Source: Acidobacteriota bacterium
GTDB taxonomy: Bacteria > Acidobacteriota > UBA6911 > RPQK01 > JAPXNP01
Assembly: GCA_030614585.1 (NCBI GenBank)
Contig: JAUWTT010000297.1
Span: forward strand, 1-5,642
Direction: 5' to 3'
Length of the DNA stretch: 5,642 bases
Part shown: in pieces, positions 1 to 5,642 of the stretch
Numbering within the stretch: position 1 is the stretch's first letter
How the letters are laid out: every line of letters begins with the position of its first letter
Translations under genes and position numbers: made by a program
The notes under the pieces: model-generated
What the model was told of the DNA's origin: nothing
The model's input: the letters and a program-made list of their open reading frames with translations, nothing else
Databases searched by the model: none

Positions 1-22
1 AGCGACATCGTGCAGAGGTAAC

Positions 23-2776
23 TTAGACTCGATCAACTTCGAATGAGAGCTTCTGACCTTTTCCGATTGTTTTGGCCGGCACAAACGATTCCTCGCCAAA
101 GTCCTTTAACTTGAACCGTGTAAGACTGAGATCCCCCTGCAGCACCGACAGTTCAATCCTCGCGACATCTCCCTGAGTTGAAAGCACACAGTTCCCGCAG
201 GCGTATCCATTTGACCAGAAGAAGTTTCCAGATTTGGAATCAAATGCCATTTCCCCTGAGACTGCCGAGAATTCGAAACCACTCAAGGCCAGGACAGCGC
301 CCCAACTTGCCATCGCCCTCGCATAATGGTGGCCGCATTCCGCCTCATCAAAAGGACTGCGCCGTTGGCCATCGTAACGGGCTCGGATGTCTCGTACACA
401 TTCGATCCCGTCCTCTGAGAGGCCTTCGTAAAGCATTCCCACCGCCGCCGTATATTCGAAACCTGTCATGATCTCGGTGAAATATGGGAACGGGTTTGCC
501 GGGCGACCATTGGGGTAACTTGCCATTAAGAGCCCGGATTCTCCATCCAGTGCGAAAGTGCGCATACAGTTGAAGTGATCGTGCAGAGTATCTCGCCGGT
601 TGTAGCGTTTAATGCTCTTCAGGGTTGCTCTTACGTTCTCCGGTTTAACCAGGTGCCCAAGACCACAGGCATGGGCCAGGAACTGGCCCACCAATTGATC
701 GACGAGGCAACCAGATCCAAGTTGGTAATCGGGGTTCTTCGGATCGGAAGCGCCCATCCCGACCAGGAGGCTGGGGGAAATCGACGCTTGGTCCAATATG
801 GGTCGAATCTGGTGTTCGTAATACTCACCGTTAAAAAGGTTTTCATCTACCCATCGGCTCCCATTCTCGAACAACGCACGGCAATCATCGGCAAAACCGT
901 GGTCTCCCAGATACCGTGCCATCTCTTCCCCGGCTCGCAAGGCTCCAAGGTACCAGATGCCCATCTGCGGGTTCGGACCGTAATACTCGACATCCATAGT
1001 ATTGTGCTGGCACCCCTCCATGACGCCGTCGCGATCGGCATCCCAACCGCCTTCGATCCAGCAGAATTCAAGGGCTTTCTTGACCTTGGGCCACAGCCTT
1101 TCAAGCACCGCCCTGTCCCCAGATAACTGCCAATCGCGGTACATCTTCATGATGCAGCCCATCTGACCATCTGCAGCGGCCTTCCCAAATTCTTGAGAGC
1201 GTTCCAGCGGTAGATTGACACGAAAACTCATAAGTCCTTCATCGTTGGTCGCGAAACTGAACTCGGTTTCTCTCATTGACAGGGCAAGTTCTCCGAACAG
1301 GAAATGGGTAGCCAGTTCGTAGTTCCAGACATGGGTGCAGGAACCGTGACAACATCCCTTGTTATCTGCTGTTCCCTCCCATCCAAAAAATCGACCATCT
1401 TTTGTTCTGAAGCAGGTCTGCGATCGGAGAGTACTGAGATTGAAAAGTGCTGATTCTTTGACCACCTCAGGAAACGAGCTGGAACAGAATGTATTGACAA
1501 ACCGGGCTGTCTCTTCCTGCAACTCACCGATTTGAGGCGCTACCCGCACCGCGACATCCCATGCATCCGAGTATTGTGTCGTGTAGTAGTTACCTATGAG
1601 GCCCGTTTCAACAGGCGCACTTCTCTCGGGAGTCCATGTGTATCGATTGGGAAAGTGCCATGTAATCAAGAAGGTCACTTCGGCTTTTTCCCTTGCTGGT
1701 ATCTCCAATTCCACTGCCAGGGAGGCCATCGGCGTTTCGTTTCCGCTATCTGCTCTGGGTTCCAGGCGGCCATCACTGCTGAAGTCATCCCAAAAGTCAA
1801 GCCACGATGTGCCCCACCTCTCTTTGGTCCAGGCTGTTCGGTATGTGTGCGGAAGGCTCGACGTTGTACAGAGGCTAAGGGTTCCCCAGTTTGCTGCCCC
1901 TGGGTCGACGCCTTTGGAAGAAAGGAAAATGCCCTTTATGCCTTCTCCAGATCGAAACTCATTTTGGTTGTCATTTGCGCCTACGGGAACGGGGTCACCT
2001 TTCCAGTCTCGCTTGAACTCCCATCCGTCAATCCCGACAAAGTTTGGCAGGTTTCCACAGATCGACGCCCTGACCATGGTGTCTGAGCGATTAAACAAGC
2101 TGTAAGTCAGTATTGCTACCGGAATCCCGCTTTTGTCCGCATCTCCCGGAATCAGAGGGTTGAAGGCCTTGAGCTGGACCTCCACCGGAATATCAGGGTC
2201 GGAAAGGGTCACTCTGCCAAAGGGATAAGCTGTATCAAAGGAGCACGAACGGAAGCGAGGCAGATTCTCATTTGGAGTTTCACTACCATGACTGCCCTCA
2301 AATTCAGAAAACTCAACCGGCCCTTCTAACAGTCTTGAAATCTTCCGACCCGATTCCTCGAGGAAAAGGACAAAGAAAGGACCCGCTTCTCCTTTCTTCG
2401 GTACAAAACCCTTCGCAGGGCGATTCATGATCTCCCAGTCCCGCAGGTCACCTCTTCCGCCGAGGGAGATCGTGCCGGTGCCTATTCCACCTGTTGGCAG
2501 TGCGATTCGGTGCAGGTGATCCTGGTCGTAGCGCTTCAGACTTGGCCAGGAATCGTCGGTCTGGCCCTTAACCTCGGCGTTTGAAGAGTGAGCTCTCTTC
2601 AGAGGAACTGCAGAGCCAACTTCTCCGGTCGTCACAACAACACCTCCGAGGCCGACTGTTTTCACAAAATCCCGCCGGTCGATTCCTCTTGAGGTTCCAG
2701 CATCGTCGTGAAACTCTTTCGGTAACTGCCTCTCGTTGGAGGTGCATTTCCCCTTCTGGTTCTCTTCTTCCTTCAT
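23..2776 (-). CDS. Tat-exported glycoside hydrolase family 116 (GBA2-like beta-glucosidase/glucosylceramidase family)
   Basis: This is a complete gene of 917 codons, probably a retaining beta-glycosidase cleaving beta-glucosides or related beta-linked sugars outside the cytoplasm. Residues are numbered from the ATG at 2776. A hydrophilic n-region of about 33 residues precedes the twin-arginine motif RRDFVK (34-39), a short hydrophobic stretch and a possible GSA cleavage site near residue 56. The GH116 N-terminal beta-sandwich follows (about 85-420, opening with GTGTISLGGRGDLRDWEI), then the (alpha/alpha)6 catalytic barrel (about 428-833). By alignment from memory with TxGH116 and human GBA2, the nucleophile is E467 in FFGWEG and the acid/base is D595 in HNTMD. 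T593, E811 and R820 (in DEAECGHHYARAMASW) match sugar-binding positions. Other family blocks are DQLVGQ (693-698) and EIMTGFEYTAA (768-778). A tail of about 80 residues containing CGNC follows the barrel. The ATG at 2776 is preferred over the one at 2782 because AAGGAG lies 6 nt before it but directly abuts the other. The family is secure; the substrate (glucosylceramide, glucoside, xyloside or another) cannot be told from sequence. Confidence 0.93.
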   Translation of the reverse strand: MKEEENQKGKCTSNERQLPKEFHDDAGTSRGIDRRDFVKTVGLGGVVVTTGEVGSAVPLKRAHSSNAEVKGQTDDSWPSLKRYDQDHLHRIALPTGGIGTGTISLGGRGDLRDWEIMNRPAKGFVPKKGEAGPFFVLFLEESGRKISRLLEGPVEFSEFEGSHGSETPNENLPRFRSCSFDTAYPFGRVTLSDPDIPVEVQLKAFNPLIPGDADKSGIPVAILTYSLFNRSDTMVRASICGNLPNFVGIDGWEFKRDWKGDPVPVGANDNQNEFRSGEGIKGIFLSSKGVDPGAANWGTLSLCTTSSLPHTYRTAWTKERWGTSWLDFWDDFSSDGRLEPRADSGNETPMASLAVELEIPAREKAEVTFLITWHFPNRYTWTPERSAPVETGLIGNYYTTQYSDAWDVAVRVAPQIGELQEETARFVNTFCSSSFPEVVKESALFNLSTLRSQTCFRTKDGRFFGWEGTADNKGCCHGSCTHVWNYELATHFLFGELALSMRETEFSFATNDEGLMSFRVNLPLERSQEFGKAAADGQMGCIMKMYRDWQLSGDRAVLERLWPKVKKALEFCWIEGGWDADRDGVMEGCQHNTMDVEYYGPNPQMGIWYLGALRAGEEMARYLGDHGFADDCRALFENGSRWVDENLFNGEYYEHQIRPILDQASISPSLLVGMGASDPKNPDYQLGSGCLVDQLVGQFLAHACGLGHLVKPENVRATLKSIKRYNRRDTLHDHFNCMRTFALDGESGLLMASYPNGRPANPFPYFTEIMTGFEYTAAVGMLYEGLSEDGIECVRDIRARYDGQRRSPFDEAECGHHYARAMASWGAVLALSGFEFSAVSGEMAFDSKSGNFFWSNGYACGNCVLSTQGDVARIELSVLQGDLSLTRFKLKDFGEESFVPAKTIGKGQKLSFEVDRV

Positions 2777-2782
2777 GGCCAT

Positions 2783-2788
2783 CTCCTT
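2783..2788 (-). promoter_or_regulatory. Ribosome binding site of the GH116 gene
   Basis: On the minus strand this reads AAGGAG, a strong Shine-Dalgarno match. It is followed by ATGGCCATG. The first ATG (2782) has no spacer from the site, while the second (2776) has a normal 6-nt spacer, so the site favours the second ATG as the start. The protein would then begin MKEEENQK. Confidence 0.75.
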
Positions 2789-2839
2789 ATGGTTGGGGAA
2801 TCATCGCCGATATTTCTGAGGGAGTCCACTGGGGGTACT

Positions 2840-3031
2840 GTAACAGCCCAAGCTCGAAGCTCGAAATCCGAAGCTCGAAATGAGGAGGTCTAAGGTCTAA
2901 ACGCTTTGAAGTGACGGTTTCTAAATATCTTAATCAGTGACAGCCTGTTTCAGCCATTAGATATTCGAACTTCAGATTTGTTTCGAATTTCGAGCTTCGA
3001 GCTTCGGATTTCCCTTTGGGGTAACACGCCC
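2840..3031. repeat. Intergenic inverted-repeat element (REP/MITE-like)
   Basis: Most of the spacer between the two genes is occupied by a structured repeat. The left arm (2850-2867, AAGCTCGAAGCTCGAAAT) is perfectly complementary to the right arm (2987-3004), with 119 nt between them. A second register, AAATCCGAAGCTCGAA at 2864-2879, is perfectly complementary to 2996-3011, so both arms are built from the same reused words (GAAGCTC, CGAAATCC). Inside are a nested 7-bp inverted repeat (AATATCT 2924-2930 with AGATATT 2959-2965) and a tandem heptamer GGTCTAA x2 (2887-2900). Imperfect direct repeats GTAACAGCCC (2840-2849) and GTAACACGCCC (3021-3031) flank it and could be a remnant target duplication. 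No coding potential is evident. It may be a mobile or REP-like element, and its transcript could fold. Whether it also ends transcription of the cytochrome gene is unknown, and I see no classical U-tract terminator. The repeats themselves are directly visible; the mobile interpretation is inference. Confidence 0.7.
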
Positions 3032-3033
3032 TA

Positions 3034-5642
3034 TTACTGGTAGGCGAATATAGCGGAGTAGATGATCAGGAGGACAATGAAGAGCCCGATTCCGAGACAG
3101 GTGAAGCCAAAGATCCGGGCTGCCTTTTCCAGCCAGGCTGGTGGGGCTCCGACCAGGGTCTTCTCAAAACCTTTCCTCTTGACCAGCTGCGAATACTCGC
3201 GCGGACGATCATATTGCAGCTCTTCGAGAGGAACACGGCCGGTAAAAATCACTGGATCCATAGGGAACTTGTCAGGCCGAAAGTGGGTATTGAAGAAATG
3301 GATCGTAAAGATGAAACCTGTTGCCAGTAAAGCTTCGTCACTGTGAATGATTGTGGCCACATTGATAAGCCAACCGGGTACCCCGAGGTATGTAAAGAAC
3401 TCGGGGAACCAGAGCACCAGCCCACTCGCTCCAATGATGGCAACTCCCCAGAAGACCGCAAAGTAATCAAACTTTTCCCAGTAGGTCCAACGCCCATAGT
3501 CAGGTCTGGGTCCGAGCCCTAAGAACCATTTGTAAGTGGCAAAAAACTCCTTGACGTCCTGGAGCCGGAACATCACAGTCCGTTCTCCTGTTAGTAACCG
3601 CTTGAAGGAAAGTCTGCGTTTCCTTCTCTTTCGTAGCAGGTATCCTATGTGAAGTCCGAAGTAGGCGAACGTGATAACCGCGGCCACACGATGGACAAAC
3701 CCGCTTACTTCGTAGCCCCCCATTATTCGGGAGATGATCTGAAATATTCCCACGTCGGCGAACTTAATGGTCATTCCCGTCAGCGCAAGAGTGAGGAAAC
3801 TAGTGATAACCAGCAGATGGAGAAACCGGGTGAATGCATCGAACCGTTCAAAGAATGCCCCTTCCAGATGAGCCGGGGCCTTGAGTTTTAGTCCCTTTCT
3901 TTCACTTATGGCTCGTGGCAGCCAGAGCGCAGTATGGATTCCGAAGAACGTGAAGACCCCGATCAGAAGGCTGGCCATGAACCAGTATGTGTAGAAGAGA
4001 TAGGGATACTTGTCCTTATCGTGATGAGTAGCATGCGTCAGGTAGCCGACGAATTTCCGGTTCGAATTTGGGTGGCAAGTCCGACAGGTCTCGACCACAT
4101 TCTGTCTACTCAACGTCGATGCAGGGTTTGAGGTAGGCAAGATGTTGTGTGAACCGTGACAGTCATAGCATTTGGCGACGACGTCGGAACCCAGTCTTGA
4201 GACCTTGCCATGAAACGTGTCGAAGTAACTCTCTGTAACTTCAGTGTGACAACTCCCACACTGCTCGAGAATCTCCTGTCTGAAATCGCTGAGATCCACG
4301 CGCTTGATTGTGTGAGAAGAGTGACAGGTGCTGCAGACGGGAAGTTCTTCATCAGTCTCAGTGAAAGTGCTGCTGTGAATGCTTTTTGTGAACTGTTCAT
4401 AAATGCCGTGGTGACAGTTAGCGCAGGTAGTAGCCACATTTTCGACGTTGACGGTGGACAATGGGTCACTGGCAGGCAGCTCACCGTGACTCGAATGGCA
4501 ATCCACGCAGGTGGCCGTTACCAGAAGACCACTCTCCAGAAGGCCCTTGCCATGAATGCTCATCGTGTAGTTCTGGATGATCTCTCTCTGATCGCCCGTA
4601 TAAGAAACAGCGGCTTTCTCGCCTTCGCGGTGGCATCTCCCACACAATTCCGGGATGTTTCGTGCAAATGTGGGAGAAGATTCATCGCCTTTTAACAGTT
4701 CAGCGTGAGTCTCGTGGCAATTTGAGCAGTATGGGGCATCGGGATTCCTGGAAGCATGAAGCTTGCCATGGATGCTTCCCTGATAATTCTCAACCTGTTC
4801 CGCGTGACACATCGAACAGTCAACTTGCCCGCTCTCCTCACAAACAGGGTCTTTTTGCACGCTCACGTTCGTATGGCATTTGATGCAGGAGATGTTTGAA
4901 TGGGCAGAGTGACTGATGCGAGCTGAGTCGACGTACAGGGAGATGGTCTGGCCCTCAACGGTCTTTGACAGGCTGGGGTCCGAGTGACATGACATGCATA
5001 GACTGTCAGGAAAACTCTCCTCATAAAAGACTCGGCGAACCTTGTGGGGTTGGTGGCAATCTATGCAGCTCGGAATCTCGTGAGGGCGCTTCTCCCACAA
5101 CTCACCCCGAATGACTCTGACGTGAACCTGCTCGATCTGAGCGTGGCACCTCATACACGTGTTGGCAATGTTGGCTTGATTGATTGAAGAATCGCTATCT
5201 TCATGGGGAAGAATGAGGTGTGAATTGTGGCAGCTTGTGCAGACGGCCGTTACGATTAACCCTCTCTTGAAAAGCCCATCACCATGGATTGACTGAGAGT
5301 AGTCTTCCAGCGCCTGGTGTTCTTCTATGTCTCTGAGTTCGGAGACGGCTGTGCCTTCCTTGTGGCAGGAGCCACAAAGGCTTGGAATGTTCCTGACATA
5401 AGTCCGAGAGTCCGGGTTCGACGCGGACTTGATATCGTGTTTCCCGTGACAGGACAAGCAGGTTGGAGCAAGGTATTTTTTCGCTCTCAGAGCAGTTCCG
5501 TGGAGGCTGCGATTGAATTCCTCGATGGCTTCCGAATGGCACATCTCGCAATCCACGGATGCCAGCGGTTCATCTCGCAAAAAATGTTCCGCATCAGCGT
5601 CCATATGGCACGAGACGCATCCGATTTCTCCATGAGTCGAGG
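3034..5642 (-). CDS. Multiheme cytochrome c fused to a cytochrome b membrane domain (CbcL-like quinol oxidoreductase), 5' partial
   Basis: The reading frame runs off the right edge, so the N-terminus and the expected secretion signal are missing. Residues are numbered from an internal Met codon at 5604, which is not the start. The codons before it read STHGEIGCVSCH, so that Met follows the His of a heme motif. Eighteen CxxCH motifs are visible: one at 5605-5619, then with first Cys at 19, 49, 77, 122, 150, 180, 203, 240, 263, 293, 321, 366, 394, 424, 449, 479 and 507. Several have CxxCHxxH and a preceding SIHG, likely distal heme ligands. Six hydrophobic helices follow (about 540-562, 592-614, 636-657, 712-733, 747-771, 831-854). 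H596, H638, H754 and H769 are candidate heme b ligands as in HydC/FdnI-type cytochromes. Basic loops (RKRRKRR, 658-664) place the heme region in the periplasm by the positive-inside rule. The likely role is quinol oxidation feeding a periplasmic heme wire, as in Geobacter CbcL, which has nine c-hemes. The architecture is secure; the acceptor and pathway are inference. Confidence 0.92.
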   Translation of the reverse strand, partial: STHGEIGCVSCHMDADAEHFLRDEPLASVDCEMCHSEAIEEFNRSLHGTALRAKKYLAPTCLSCHGKHDIKSASNPDSRTYVRNIPSLCGSCHKEGTAVSELRDIEEHQALEDYSQSIHGDGLFKRGLIVTAVCTSCHNSHLILPHEDSDSSINQANIANTCMRCHAQIEQVHVRVIRGELWEKRPHEIPSCIDCHQPHKVRRVFYEESFPDSLCMSCHSDPSLSKTVEGQTISLYVDSARISHSAHSNISCIKCHTNVSVQKDPVCEESGQVDCSMCHAEQVENYQGSIHGKLHASRNPDAPYCSNCHETHAELLKGDESSPTFARNIPELCGRCHREGEKAAVSYTGDQREIIQNYTMSIHGKGLLESGLLVTATCVDCHSSHGELPASDPLSTVNVENVATTCANCHHGIYEQFTKSIHSSTFTETDEELPVCSTCHSSHTIKRVDLSDFRQEILEQCGSCHTEVTESYFDTFHGKVSRLGSDVVAKCYDCHGSHNILPTSNPASTLSRQNVVETCRTCHPNSNRKFVGYLTHATHHDKDKYPYLFYTYWFMASLLIGVFTFFGIHTALWLPRAISERKGLKLKAPAHLEGAFFERFDAFTRFLHLLVITSFLTLALTGMTIKFADVGIFQIISRIMGGYEVSGFVHRVAAVITFAYFGLHIGYLLRKRRKRRLSFKRLLTGERTVMFRLQDVKEFFATYKWFLGLGPRPDYGRWTYWEKFDYFAVFWGVAIIGASGLVLWFPEFFTYLGVPGWLINVATIIHSDEALLATGFIFTIHFFNTHFRPDKFPMDPVIFTGRVPLEELQYDRPREYSQLVKRKGFEKTLVGAPPAWLEKAARIFGFTCLGIGLFIVLLIIYSAIFAYQ
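4246..4887 (-). repeat. Octaheme protein repeat, copy B
   Basis: This is the second copy of the eight-heme block (residues 240-453), with heme motifs at 240, 263, 293, 321, 366, 394, 424 and 449. It keeps the SIHG-type sequence in three modules (278-280, 350-352, 409-411), and its CxxCHxxH motifs read ETH, SSH and SSH. It has an additional non-heme cysteine, C255, between the first two hemes that copy A lacks. After the last heme, the order CGSCH, DTFHG, CYDCHGSH, then CRTCH (449-511) resembles the earlier CGSCH, SIHG, CTSCHNSH, CMRCH segment (77-154). The two membrane-proximal hemes therefore probably come from the same di-heme module. Confidence 0.85.
4888..5642 (-). repeat. Octaheme protein repeat, copy A (may extend beyond the window)
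   Basis: This segment encodes eight CxxCH motifs: the one at 5605-5619 and those with first Cys at residues 19, 49, 77, 122, 150, 180 and 203 of the cytochrome frame. It is the first copy of an eight-heme block. The first seven of these motifs recur exactly 244 residues later, and the eighth recurs at 246. Matching non-heme landmarks include STHGEIG versus SAHSNIS, RSLHG versus GSIHG, VRNIPSLCGSCHKEG versus ARNIPELCGRCHREG, and QSIHGDG versus MSIHGKG. The third di-heme module lacks the His found in copy B (R166 in place of H410). Homology is visible right up to the window edge, so the unit may begin further upstream. Confidence 0.85.

Noticed and set aside
575..1126. Plus-strand open frame of 183 codons
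   Set aside because: It is antisense to the catalytic domain of GH116, whose conserved motifs fix the true frame; the frame looks incidental.
1532..2105. Plus-strand open frames of 169 and 184 codons
   Set aside because: They lie entirely antisense to the well-supported GH116 gene, match no family I recognise, and have no convincing ribosome binding site.
2838..2846. Short palindrome CTGTAACAG as a possible operator
   Set aside because: Arms of four bases are expected by chance at this rate, and it does not fit the spacing of known CTGT/ACAG operators such as LexA.
2882..2888. Plus-strand GAGGAGG resembling a ribosome binding site
   Set aside because: No start codon with a credible frame follows at suitable spacing, and it lies inside the inverted-repeat element.
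3012..3033. Possible terminator after the cytochrome stop (CCCCAAAGGG on the minus strand)
   Set aside because: Only a three-pair stem is possible and there is no U-tract, so this is too weak to call.
2783..3033. Promoter for the GH116 gene in the spacer
   Set aside because: One may well exist, but I could not find a -35/-10 pair with good matches and spacing on the minus strand.
4110..4695. Open frames of 124 (minus) and 161 (plus) codons inside the heme region
   Set aside because: They overlap the CxxCH-coding frame, which is unambiguous. Repetitive heme-coding DNA often leaves other frames open.
23..5642. A functional operon linking the cytochrome and the glycosidase
   Set aside because: They share only orientation. 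A 250-bp spacer filled with a repeat element separates them, and no known pathway joins a quinol-oxidising multiheme cytochrome with GH116.

Overview
The window holds two large genes on the minus strand, separated by a repeat-bearing spacer of about 250 bp. Read in the direction of transcription (from high to low coordinates), the first is a very large membrane-bound multiheme cytochrome c. It is cut by the right window edge, so its start, signal peptide and possibly more hemes lie outside. The second is a complete, Tat-exported glycoside hydrolase of family GH116 (GBA2-like beta-glucosidase / glucosylceramidase family), which ends 22 bp before the left edge. No RNA genes, CRISPR arrays or transposase genes are visible. 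Coding density is high, and the other long open frames overlap these two genes and look like shadows of them.

Right part (3034-5642): 18 CxxCH c-type heme motifs can be read, followed by a six-helix membrane module with histidines placed like those of HydC/FdnI-type diheme cytochromes b. The architecture recalls the quinol-oxidising c/b fusion CbcL of Geobacter, but with about twice the hemes. The heme region is an in-register tandem duplication of an eight-heme block with a period of exactly 244 residues, plus a two-heme extension next to the membrane. The likely role is transfer of electrons from membrane quinol to periplasmic or extracellular acceptors. That role is inferred from architecture.

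Middle (2783-3033): the spacer contains an 18-bp perfect inverted repeat made of short GAAGCTC / CGAAATCC-type words about 120 bp apart, with a smaller nested inverted repeat and a tandem heptamer. Imperfect GTAACA(C)GCCC direct repeats flank it. It looks like a REP-like or small non-autonomous mobile intergenic element.

Left part (23-2776): the GH116 enzyme shows an RR motif, a beta-sandwich N-terminal domain, an (alpha/alpha)6-barrel catalytic domain with recognisable nucleophile and acid/base positions, and a C-terminal tail.

The organism is a bacterium of moderate GC (about 50 %, estimated by eye) with a rich multiheme respiratory chain and exported sugar-degrading enzymes. This fits anaerobic or facultative sediment or soil lineages such as Desulfobacterota, Acidobacteriota or candidate phyla (Zixibacteria, Latescibacteria, KSB1). 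The window alone does not decide between them. The two genes share orientation, but the spacer and their unrelated functions give no strong reason to call them a functional operon.
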